From Paragyromitra xinjiangensis (taxonomy: Eukaryota > Ascomycota > Pezizomycetes > Pezizales > Discinaceae): DNA of 64,000 nt. The translations under genes and the position numbers were made by a program. The DNA lies in assembly GCA_038503065.1 (NCBI GenBank), contig JBCAMK010000020.1, forward strand, positions 1,302,001 to 1,366,000. Direction: 5' to 3'. Below the pieces are notes generated by a model that ran no database searches, was not told where the DNA came from, and was given only the letters and a program-made list of their open reading frames with translations. Of the stretch, positions 45,180 to 55,902 are shown piece by piece (within the stretch, counting starts at the first letter, position 1; every line of letters starts with the position of its first letter).

Positions 45180-46460
45180 ATCTATGTATAGATGAACAAA
45201 TATTTACTACCATCTGTGGTTTACCAGCTGGTGGAACTAGCTGAAGTCATAGCAGCGAATGAACCAGCTGACCGAAGCATGGGAAGCTGCGGCGGCGAAT
45301 CAGGCATATGGCGGAGGCAACTGCAGCTAAACCTGCGAATCAAACAGCTGTCTGAAGCGGTGGAAGCTGTAGTAAATCAAATGACCGGCAAAAGCGGAGG
45401 AACCGAAGGAGGCTGTCGCATCGGGGCAGGTGCCGGCGAGAAAATCAAGTCTGCTCGGTTCCGTACAAGCAACGCGGAGGAAAGTCCCAAGAGCAACGAA
45501 CTGATTTATTTCCTATACATCTTGATTTACAAGAATACGTCTTGCTGTAATCGTATGGGGTCCCCCTATTCCAATTTATTAATTTTCTGGGCCATAGCGA
45601 GATGTAATTTGATAAATGAAGGTTCATTGCTTTGTACCGAACCGAACAGACATTATTTTTTGGCTAGTAGCGAAGCAAGCAGCGAACTAACAGTTGGTAG
45701 GGGCGGAGGAAGCTGAAGCAGTGAATTGACCAATAGGCTGAAGTAGCGAAGCTTAAGCCGCGAATCAAGCGGCCGCCAAAGGCGGAGGAACTGGAAAAGG
45801 CTGCTGCAGCGGACCAAGCAGCGAGCAAAGCAGTTGGCGGAGATAGATCAATCAGCCAGTGGAGGCAATAGAGGAGGAACCCGCCAGTTGAGCTGCCTGC
45901 TGAGCTCGCGTAGGTAGAAGTAGGCAAGAAAGCAGCTGGTGGAGGCAAAGGAAGCTGAAGCAGCGAATTGAAGCAGATCTAGGTGGCATATCAGTAGAAG
46001 TCAAATGAACGGAAGTAGGCTGTTACCTAGGAAGTACATTGCAAGCAGAGCCCAGTACCTCGAGCGTAGATTCCACCATGTCAACAAGGTACTACGGTAT
46101 AACATGGTAGAGAATTGGGGGGAGGAATAGGGGAAGCAATGGTAGGGAGGACACGAAGGGATAGAGGAGGTGGAGGGTAGACGCTGCGTAAGCGACGCCT
46201 TGGTGAAGCCAGAGCGGCGGCTGAAGATTTTGAAAATCCCCAACAGCTTGGGGCCAGAGTTTTGACAGCGAAAGAGAAGTTCGGGTTTCTGCAGGCATCG
46301 AGAGGGTGCTGGACCGAACTAATTTGCCCAGATGGTGACTGAGACGTAGGCAAGCCGTTAAGAGAGGTTCCTGAGGTAGGTATGTGTTCTGGATGCCACT
46401 TCCTTCTACTGATGCGGTTGCAGCAGCACCCCGAATGTATTCAGCCAAATGTCATAGGCA
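45180..46460 (+). repeat. Minisatellite-bearing repeat R1, copy 3 (longest)
   Basis: Starts ACAAATATTTACTACCATCTG and runs through many imperfect GCAGCGAAT(C/T)AA and GGCGGAGGAAGCTG units, then the common tail (GAAGATTTTGAAAATCC). A 203-bp MITE interrupts it at 45449-45651. The 174-codon plus-strand frame across it is repeat-derived. Confidence 0.6.
45449..45651. mobile_element. MITE family E inside repeat R1
   Basis: GTCTGCTCGGTTCCGTACAA at the left and the complement of the right end GTCTGTTCGGTTCGGTACAA form about 26 bp of terminal repeat, extending into GCAACG/GCAATG. The A/T-rich interior contrasts with the GC-rich host repeat. Confidence 0.55.
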
Positions 46461-47057
46461 ACTACTCTGACAGCAACAGCGAGCTACTGTATGGAGATCA
46501 ACCTAGACTACTGTCGCCTACAGTGGCATGAGGGGGTAAAGTGTTATATAGATGTTAGCAACTAGTAAGACTCCGATTGATAATACCACACGATTTGATC
46601 TCCCTAGCCTAACTGCAATAATTTTGTGTGCACTGGTTAGATATGAGTGCCTTCTGTATTTATTGTAATTGCTAACCATTAGCCTAGACTCCCCATTTCC
46701 CGTTTCAAATTCCAAGTTCCTAGTGGTGAGCTTCTTGGCTTTGGCTGGGGGCCCGCGCTGAGATAGCCAACCACACCCGCGATTACCTCCACCGTAACTT
46801 GTAGTAGCCCAGACAAAGTCTTCAGCACAAGATCACCATTTAATACAATGGTATTGAGTGCCGTGCTTCGACTATTTTGGGTTGATTTTTACTGTTGTTA
46901 GGCGTTTTCTCAGATACTATTTCCTAAATCCCTTGATGTGGCCGGCGTATTCGCTGGTATAGATAATAGTAGGTCCGTAGATGGATGATGATGAATGATG
47001 ATGATGGATGCCCCCATTGATTAGGAGGGGAAGAATCAGAAATAAAAAATAAAAGAT
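46461..47057. other. No supported gene
   Basis: A (GAT/GATGAT)n run lies at about 46984-47006; nothing else recognisable. Confidence 0.3.
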
Positions 47058-47194
47058 GGGTGCGCTGAGAGTCGAACTCAGTTTTTCATCGGAAACGTCA
47101 CAGCCAGCTATTATGACAGCGGCGGGGATCGAACTCGCCGGTGTCACAATACAGTTTTAGAGTCGAGAGGCATTAACCACTATGCTACGCACCC
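47058..47194 (-). tRNA. tRNA-like Pol III unit, type 1, copy 6
   Basis: 137 nt, same acceptor, D arm, hairpin and T arm as copies 1 and 5. The minus-strand 3' flank is TCTTTTATTTTTTATTT. Upstream keeps only the AATAATAAGGG start of the shared flank. Confidence 0.6.
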
Positions 47195-48193
47195 TTATTA
47201 TTTTCATCTCTCAATGCCGTATATAACTTGATGTTAGCGCCATCAGGCGTATACTAAAATTGCACTCAACACACTCGTCCTCTTTGACAAAATTGAGCCT
47301 ACCGTTTGTTTACGTGTGAACATTCCTTTCTAGATTGCCAGAGCAGATTTTACAAAGAATTGCGGCAAGCGTTGGAGACTAATAAAATGGTCCTTGATCA
47401 TGGCTAGTTAGCCCTCGCAGCCAACCTGCACATCCACCCCTCACCAATTTCTAGATCTCTATCACGGCACACTTTCGTTTATCGAGAAAGTCCATTAACT
47501 ATCATGTTACATTAGTATTTGCAGTTCATCGACAGAAAGTATTTTTGCTACCCGTCTAGGACCTCCCCTTGGAATGGACGTTCAATCACTTATAGCCAAG
47601 ATACCCCAAGACAACATCCTACTCTCCACCGTTTTCAACCTATACCACAGTTTCTCTGTCGTAAGAAGCACAACGTTAGTTTCTCGCTGTGGGCCACCTT
47701 GGCTTCGTTATTCTTCATCCCTATCGTGGATTTTACTCGTATTTGCAGCAGGTTTGCTTAAGGGTGTGTTCCTGGTGACTGTTAGAGGTGAGCTTCCTAG
47801 TTGAGCATCGATAACAGACTCGCAGTGGGCCTCAGCGGAGAACATAGGGAGTCTGAAAGATAGAATAATTGCTAACCGTTTCTGAGCCCGGTTTTGTGCT
47901 GCTGAATGCTCTGTTGTGTCTTTACCTCCACCAGAGCCGCATCAGCTGCATGCTTGTCGCATGAAGCACTTCAAGCTTTTGAGCCTCATTTTGATCCTCA
48001 AACCCTTGATTTGCTACTTCGCCCCCTGTCACCTCTCCGTCATACCCAAAGCCAACACTACACCCCTCGCAGTCACTGCTACGCCTATGATGTATAAGTT
48101 CTCTGACAGCAAAGTGGAAGTGCTCACGCACTCCAACTACGATCGATAGTACCGAGATAGAAAGCTGTTTGTGAGCTAAGAAAGCTCTAGGAA

Positions 48194-49230
48194 TTGTTGA
48201 TGGGACTAACTGAAGCAGCCCCCACCAATGGCCCAGCCCCCGCAGGATACAACCAACGCGCTGGAAACGCTCACGCTACGATCCTTTCCTCCTACACCTC
48301 TCCAACACAAGCCTCGTCGGTAATATTCAAGACACCGTTGAGATGTGGAGGGCCTTTAACCAAACATTTAGCAAGCGAAATCCTAGCTCGGCAAATCACT
48401 ATGATGCACCAGTTATTCAAGAACAGGAAACCCCTCCATCCGATACCAGCCTCGTGACACCTCTTGCTGGAAAGAGCTGACTGGCATCACTTATACTATA
48501 GACGGTCAATATCTCTTTAACTACCTTGCGTCCAGCCTGCCGAATTATCGCCAATACTATTACCCGTCACCCTACCACAACTGAAGTATATAGTTACACC
48601 CTTAATACACCGCTGGAAGAGGAACGGCAAATGAAAAACGAACGGTTGGGAATTGAGGGCAATAGCAGTGTGAGTCTGACCTCGAAGACTGCTGTAGCTG
48701 CATTAACCCCATCACACCATAGTCAATCCAACTCTCGATCTCGCCTCCCTTCTCTGTCACTCCCCTAGGATTTGAAAGCATAACGTCGAATGGAAACCAG
48801 GCGAGGTGCTTCTACTGTGCAAGGCCTGGTCGCTATTACAGAATGCAAGGTAGTTTAAGCTGCCGATCCACTTGATCCGGAGGAAATAGCAAAGAGGAAC
48901 CAGCAGCTAGAGCTGTCAACACTAGAGCGTAGGCTCCATGAACATCCGGAGTCGCTATGCTGTACGTATTCTACTACCCCTTTGAACTAGAACTGTCGCT
49001 TGTGCCGTCTTACGAGTGCTTATTAATGCCTGCATTTTGCCCTGGAGCATGTACTCGCGATGGAGATTAACATGCCCTGAGTCTCACAGCTTCCAGGAAC
49101 CTAGGCCGCGTATGCTTGGTGCCAGTTTTAAACCAACGTCCGCGCCATTCCTACCGCTATGGATTTCGTTGATGGCGAAGCCCGCTTTCTACTTGTGTTT
49201 GACTAGAACCTTCGTATCGCCTAGAGCTCA
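48194..49230 (+). pseudogene. Possible decayed retroelement Gag region
   Basis: Between frame breaks, the plus strand reads EMWRAFNQTF...SFSKRN-like sequence at about 48340-48390 and then, near 48812-48853, QARCFYCARPGRYYRMQ. The latter resembles a CCHC zinc knuckle (C..C....H....C) with the His and last Cys lost. Farther on (49150-49190) IPTAMDFVDGEAR could derive from a protease region, but this is weak. No LTRs or reverse transcriptase were found. I call it only as a possible remnant. Confidence 0.22.
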
Positions 49231-49881
49231 CTGATGATATGTTTCTGGGGATATGCTGGAAGTTATGACCTCGAACCAGAATTGACAGGAGTTCATAAGA
49301 TACTTGACCTGATGGAAGTACAACACACACTTGTTGCATACCGAAATTGACGCCCAAACATATTGACTTTAGAATCAACATGCCGCGAGTACTTTTAGCA
49401 CTACGAACACAATAGGGCGAGCTCGAACGTGGAGACGCCAAGCGAAATAAAAACGAAAACGAAACACAGAAGTGGTAGTCCTGTAGGGGGTTCCTGGGCG
49501 GCGGTCCCCTCCCTACCTAGACAGACGCGGCAGGCTCTTAATGAGATTTCCAAAACCACGGCCCTGGCTCTATGGGTATGCAAACCTAGGGAAAGTATCC
49601 TGGGGGTTAGGGCGAGTGGGAGTGTCGGGGATAGGCTCCCTAATATACAGCCTCTAGTCACCCTAGTAGGGAGAGAATAGAACCAATAGATCAAGTACTC
49701 TCCACCCCCACCAATTAGATAGTATGCTCACCCTAGTGAGCACAGGCAATCCCTAATAGGCAAGTTACAAGCGATCAAGCACCCCCCACCGACTAAATCA
49801 TGTGAAGCCAAGATCCATTATAGCATCTAAGGCAGAACGCCCGATGTCTTATTGGCCCGGCTTCTTCAGCTTTTTAGCTAG

Positions 49882-50325
49882 CCTAACGTCGACCAGGAGC
49901 GCATTCTAGAGGACAAATTTATATCCTCCGTCCAGCTCCAACAACAAAACGCTTATCGAATTTGCAAAAAGAGCCGGCAGCTCATGTTCGAAGCTCTGAT
50001 GTTCGTTGAAATGATCAGCCCTATTGCAAGCGTTAGACAAGTGCGTTAGTCAGGACAATATCAGCCAAAAGTAGTGCAGGATGCGTTAAATCTTTATACC
50101 GAAAATGCATACATTGACAGGAAATTCAAAGCAGACTACACTTTCATTAAGAGAAAGGGCACAAGCATGTTCAGCTTTGAACCTCGAGTCGCTGAAAGTC
50201 TTCTAAGAGTTCTTGGGTCCCAGATTCTCAGGTACCAGCAATCGCTTGTCAAGCAGGGGATCAGCTGGAGGGAAGGAGGAACCAGGATACTGATGAATGA
50301 TTCTTCTGCGCATACAGTAATTTAG
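49882..50325 (+). pseudogene. Unrecognised coding remnant with one in-frame TAG
   Basis: A single frame runs PNVDQERILEDKF..., ICKKSRQLMFEALMFVEM..., then TAG at 50047, then QYQPKVVQDALNLYTENAYI, FEPRVAESLLRVLGSQILRY and on to a TAG stop at 50325. The composition (many charged and hydrophobic residues in protein-like order) on both sides of the TAG suggests one former protein of at least 147 codons. I do not recognise the family. It could be a transposon fragment. Confidence 0.35.
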
Positions 50326-51385
50326 CCGGTTTTGCGAATATCATATGCCTGCCGGTAGGAGCTTCTAGCCTAGGGTAGCTTCTAGAGAGCTGCTCAAATG
50401 ACACGGGCTTGTAGAGCGGCTGGACCGTTAGGACTCGTCATACTGGGAGTAGGGATTCACATATTAGTTCCCACACAAATATCGTAAGACCATACCTACA
50501 TGTACCTCTCGTATTACTAGGTAGCAAAAATAACTGACTCTCGGTGTTGCGAGCGGGCCCCTCCCTACAAGACACAACCCGAGCAACATGCGCCATTAAC
50601 AACACCACCCTAGCGTACCAAAGCCATGAGAAGTTACAGACAAGAGCAAATCCTAGGAAAGTATTTTACCCCTACTAGCGAAGCCAGACTCTTAGTATGC
50701 AATAAGGGCGTTTAGGGAGATTTCACTGGAAGCCAGGCGTTAGCTTTGTCTTGACCGGAGATTCCTAGCAGGCGCAGGCTTGCAAGAACACAGGGCCAGG
50801 ATGAAGAAGTTCGCGGGCCACTGACCAATACCATTATCAAAATTATGATGATGTCCAACACAACATTGTTTCCGAGGCTTTCCGCTGCCCTGATAGACGA
50901 GGACCCCATAAAAATCGCCTTCGCAAGTAGCAGGTACAAGGCCGCACATGCTTAGAAAAAGGGGATATTGTTGAAAATGGTGATGAAAAGCACCGACCAG
51001 ATGAATCCTCCTATAGAAGCGGACAAAGAATGCGCAAAGCCATCGAATTGAGCACGTAAGGAGATGACCAGTTAGCGAATTTCTAAGGCTTTGATAAGGT
51101 CTAGCTATCAATATCTCGTACCCGCGTCGGACTTCGTTTACCATGCGCTGTCAGCCATTAGGAAGTTTATTCCGATACATTCTTGAAGTTTTGTTTCAAC
51201 TAATTGCGACGGAATGAAAGATAAGAGACATATCCCTCTATCCATCTACAGAAGAGAAGGAAACTCCAAACTAGGGGTTTCCCTCGTTACTAATAGTATA
51301 ACTGATCGATTTTATCGGTGCGTCATAGAAAGGTATGGTAGGCCTGACAAGTGCGATAAGACCTTTTCTCGTTCTATAGTATCAT

Positions 51386-51462
51386 CTACCACGGTAGCTT
51401 AACGGTAACTGTGTCGCCCAGAGGGGCCGGGGGTCCGTAGGTTCGATTCCCTCCGGGGGGAG
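51386..51462 (+). tRNA. tRNA-like sequence with A and B boxes
   Basis: TAGCTTAACGG fits an A box and GGTTCGATTCC a perfect B box at the proper spacing; length 77 nt. Two of seven acceptor pairs fail (CTACCAC with GGGGGAG), the anticodon stem is irregular, and no T run follows closely. Probably a tRNA pseudogene. Confidence 0.4.
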
Positions 51463-52952
51463 ATTCACACAATCTTCACGCACCCGGTCAAGGTCTGCAC
51501 AGAAGCCTCATTGCGTCCTTTTTTGGTATTTTTTAATATATCACCTAGACGTAGGATATTAGTCAATAATTGGGATTAACTGTCGTAATCTCGTATATAC
51601 ATACATGTGGAGTATTACTTGTCTTCCAAGTTCGCCGCTTCGGTGCCCGCTAGGCCAATACTATGCAAACCAGATAGAGCGATTACCAGTAGCGGAAAAT
51701 CAGTAGTGCAAGGAAGTTCATCGTGGTCTCACTGTTCATGAGTACGGAAGTGAGTGATCATCGGTGAACCTAAGAATCCTCGCATGCCTTCAAACTCCCA
51801 GTCTGAAGTATATCTACTCACAGGTCAATAACTTACTAGAGTCTCTCCGTTTTATCTACATGTGCTTATCTCTTACCCCGAGACACACGAACATCGTTAC
51901 TTGGCATGTCCACCAAAACGACGCTCCCGCATCAAGTGTGCTCTTTCCATCCGGTTTGCTTGGGGACTCACAGATCTAACGAAAATGGCGCATCACTAAT
52001 ACTCCCAGCGACGCAGTGAGTCCCAAAGACAGTACTCTGGCTCTTGCCTGACGAGTAATTATTCCAACTCCCAGCTTCATTCTTCAAAATTTCGAACCAC
52101 AAGAGTCCCAGGGAAGGGCAAGAGTTTGTGGCTCGCCATAAGTTACAGTAAACAGCGTAATCGCGAAACGGAAGTTTATTTATACGAATCTAACCCGTGA
52201 TCGGGAGCAGAGGCTTCAGACCCTCCAACTAGTTCCCTAGGGTGCTCAAGGTTACACACTCTGTACTACAGTCTCAGGACTCTACGTGATACTCGACCTA
52301 ATTTATGTATATCAGCTCAATCCATCGAATTCGAGCGCTAGCTAACAAAATTGGGATCTCCTATAGCCGTGACTACGTCGAATCTCAACAAGCAGACAAA
52401 AACCGAACCTGCGCTACACAAAAGTTTGTTATCCTCACATCACAACCTCTATTGTTATTCCGGAAATTATTTCCAGCTATCGAATAGGTGAGGAGAAATA
52501 ATACGATAATGAGCAAACGTCTCCGGCGTGGAGAGCCTCATCACATGGCTCTCCTCCTCGCTACTCGTCATGGTGGAGTGGTGACAGATTCAACGCCCTG
52601 TGGGGAATTGTCAGTACGGTTGATGAGACAGTTCTAGATTTACCCTAACCCCAGGCACGCAGGAATTATCAAAAAGCTACAATTTTCCAATAGACCTGAG
52701 CGCCCGGAAGCATAATTAGACTTTCAAGACACGAAACTTTACGTCGAAGCTTTGACTGGCAACCTGGGAACGACGAGTAATTGAAATCCACCAAAAACCG
52801 AGCGAACCCAGCCAGACCTAGATCATTGATTATTCTTTATAGAAGGATGCATGAAGGAGAAAACCTCAACTGGGAGGGATGGATATCTTAGGATATAAAG
52901 GCTGTAGAGCTTCTTGGTAAAGGGGGTTTGCCTCGATCGAGAGTCTTTGTAA
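51463..52952. other. No supported feature
   Basis: Only short frames, none recognisable. Confidence 0.3.
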
Positions 52953-53144
52953 GATATACACCGATCCGAAACCCACGTATTTCTACTGTTAGCGATAGAG
53001 GCGAACACATTTCCGAAATTACTCCAAAAAAAAGCAATGACTAACATTTTTGATGAAGGGGTTGATCCGCAAGAGGTTTCAGGGACAGATCCGGAAATTA
53101 ATTTAGAAGGAACCCATCCTAATGGAGAATTTAGTAACGAATAA
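52953..53144 (+). pseudogene. Possible last-exon or coding remnant
   Basis: A frame open from a TAA at 52950 to a TAA at 53142 reads HRSETHVFLLLAIEANTFPK..., with an ATG at 53037 beginning MTNIFDEGVDPQEVSGTDPE and ending GEFSNE. The acidic, protein-like end suggests former coding sequence. No family is recognised and no upstream exon was located. Confidence 0.25.
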
Positions 53145-53494
53145 GACAAATTGGGCGAGCACAGGGTGGCACACTAAGAAACGCTAATTCACGCTAGACT
53201 CCTAACTTCTACAATTAATATTCTTTTGATAACTGTTAATGTGCCTACGCTGGCTCGACGGCTGTAATGGCTTTGTAGTAAAGGAATTTCAGAAGCCTAC
53301 CCACCAAACAGCATCAGGAGGCGAGACGAGATAAAGTTTCGGTAAAGCACAAAGGGCATCAGGTAGGCTTTAGCCCATTTATTCTTAATAACTATCACCT
53401 ATAGAGTATCTCCAACAACTAGACCACGGAAAACCCCCTTCAACACGCATATTTCGGATCTACTCATCGCCACAATTAATATAACGCGAACCGG

Positions 53495-54463
53495 CTAGGC
53501 TTTGATAGCGCACGAATATTTCGGATCTACTCATCACCCCAATTAGTATAACGCGAGCCAAGCAAGCCCACCAAGTGCAACTTACCGCAAACTTGAGGGC
53601 AGGTACACGTCGGGCAAGCGATTTTACAAGCATTAGTACACCCACATGCCGGAGCCCGCTTCTCCTCAACAACCGAGGATGCATTACACATGTATTTAGG
53701 ATCTAGCATCTCTCAGAATCTCTCTAGAGTAGGGGGTTCTTCTCTAGGGTCGCTTACCACAATCTTGCGTGCAGATGCAGGTCCCCGGAATCGGACAGTT
53801 GCGTTGGCAGTCATTAGTACACCCACACGGCGGCGGCGGAGCTACCGTAGGTAATGGCAGTATGGTTTTCGAAGGTAATGGCAGGTCTTTCGAAGGTGAT
53901 GGTTTTGGCGTTACGGTAGGTAATCCCGCTGCCGAAGTTGATCCGAAGGTTGGCCCAGGTAATGGCACAAAGCCCCTCGAAGTCGATGGTATGGGTACCC
54001 AAGTTATTTCCTCACCAGGGTAGGGCGAATCACACCATGGCCCGTCCGCATCTTCAACCGCATGTACTGAATCTTCAGCCGCATGCACTGAATCTTCAGC
54101 TGCGTACGGGCGCACTGGTCCCGGTGAAAACACTGGTGGTCCCAGTGAAAGCACTGGCCGTGTAGTTGGTAGCCATGAAATCGGTGGATCCCTAGGCCTT
54201 GGAATACATTTCGTTGGTGGACAGGCGTATTTGGGATCTGGGTGTTGTTAGTGAGACTTGTCGTGGTATATATGTATTGGCTTAGTTCTAGGGGGTGTAA
54301 ACATACCGCAGTAGGCAAGGCAGTAGCAGCCCCCCGGGGTTTTGCAGGCGATTGTGCAGCTGTTATAACACCCACAAGGTTGGGGTGGTTCTAGGATGGG
54401 AGCAGCAATAATACAGATAGCCGAAATGGCGATTAGGAGGAAAATAAAAAGTTGAAGTTTCAT
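53495..54463 (-). CDS. Predicted secreted Cys-rich repeat protein, four exons with phase-1 introns
   Basis: Exons 54463-54307, 54237-53758, 53702-53586 and 53526-53495 (261 aa). Introns are 69, 55 and 59 nt: donors GTATGT, GTAAGC, GTAAGT; branch points CACTAACA (intron 1) and TACTAAT (intron 3); all phase 1. The N-terminus is a signal peptide (MKLQLFIFLLIAISAICIIA, then A-PIL). Three Cys-rich repeats end exons 1-3: CGCYNSCTIACKTPGGCYC, CGCTNDCQRNCPIPGTCIC and CGCTNACKIACPTCTC, each closing with CG at the splice. Exons 2, 3 and 4 each begin with DPKY.C. Exon 2 adds a Pro-rich spacer with SVHAAED repeats. No enzymatic domain; a cell-wall or effector-like secreted role is inferred. The last intron acceptor region and exon 4 are duplicated just downstream (53450-53495). 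Confidence 0.7.
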
Positions 54464-55740
54464 CGTAGAGGTTCTGAAGCACGAATTCCTTGGTTGTTAT
54501 AATAGCTAGTTCCGGCAATACTATGTGTGAACGCGAAATGCTCTTCTATTTATCGTTACTTACCGCTCCACATTTTCCAACACCCCTTTGAGTCTTAGAC
54601 TTCATCCCCTCACACCACCTAACTTAATCTGAGTGCTAGAGATCAAGCACCGGTAGGTCAAACCGGCATTTCACCAGATGAACATTTCAAATTGAGTTCT
54701 GCAACACGTTCGCTTTCGTACGAGGTTCAACCCCAATCCACTGGCCGCTGGGCCTGGAGACGTTGTGGAACCTTCACTTCGTCATAGTCTATCGGGTAAG
54801 CTCAGCGGCTAGCCCTACCCGCAAGGGAGCAAAATATCATAGGAATAGCCTCCTCGGGTGAAAGGGCTATACTCTATTTTCTCTCCCTGCATGGCTTGTA
54901 CATCACTAAACAGATGTGTCAGGGCGTTTTAATGCTGTCCAGGCTCGCTACACGAATTTGAGCACTATGCACCCCGCTTAATCCAGCGACGGTTGAACAT
55001 GAGATTTTCGCCTGTTACACAACATTCCATTTGCTGGCGATCTCGACTGGCCTGATCAGATTCTGTACGAAGAGCAAGGGGTGTGTTCGAAGGCAAAGCG
55101 CTACAACGGCTTTTGTATCACTGTGTCTCTATACCCGGGGAACGCATGGGGTTAAAGCTTGTAGCTGAACGGTTTGTATTATTTTCGGGTGTTAGAGCTC
55201 GTTTGTTAGACTAGTGAGCTAACGTAGTGCGCTCACAATGGTTAGATCCTATCAGCAACTAATTCGACTGAAATAAGTGTCGTGTGGATTGATATAGACA
55301 TTCTTGGTGTGGACGAGTAGTAGGTTATGCGTGGTATGTTCTTCCGGTAAGCAGGACGATAAGGAGGGTATACGCCTTAACCAATTTCCTTTGCTTGGCA
55401 GTATCTTATTAGCATATCCATTGATTTCAATACCAGCGAGAACTATGCACTACGATTGAGTGTAACGCTAATGCCCTGATGATTGTTTTTCCAAGACCCA
55501 AGAACTAATCGGAATGTAGCATGGAAGTTTGTTGTAAAGGGGACGAGAGAGGTAACTGGTCTGATACAGTCTAATTATCGTATGATACACTTCGACCTTT
55601 CACAGCATCCAGCAAGGCCGTTGCAGAAACGTGAAACTCAAGATCCCGAGCTCTAATTGGCTTTTAGAGAAGCAAAGGTTGGCAATAAACATTGGCCATA
55701 GGTGACCCTGCAATAGTCTTACAAGAAGCGACAAAAAACT
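54464..55740. other. No supported gene
   Basis: Upstream region of the Cys-rich gene; no other recognisable features. Confidence 0.3.
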
Positions 55741-55902
55741 ACCGTATAGTTTCGGGCGATCCACTCTAGGGAGATCTTGCGGAATCGGGGATAGAAGCTT
55801 CTGATTAGTAGAAAGGAGCTTCAGCCTCATTTATAGGTGCTGCCGCCCTCTTGGTTGTGCGAGATCCCCTCAGAGTAGATCGTCCGAAACTATACAGCGG
55901 TG
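55741..55902. mobile_element. MITE family B (162 bp)
   Basis: ACCGTATAGTTTCGGGCGAT at the left; the complement of the right end is ACCGCTGTATAGTTTCGGAC. The pairing continues through GATC.ACTCT..GG.GATCT. A partial copy is at 28210-28360. Confidence 0.65.

Noticed and set aside
45192..45716. 174-codon plus-strand frame
   Set aside because: It spans the minisatellite of repeat R1 and an inserted MITE, so it cannot be an ancestral gene.
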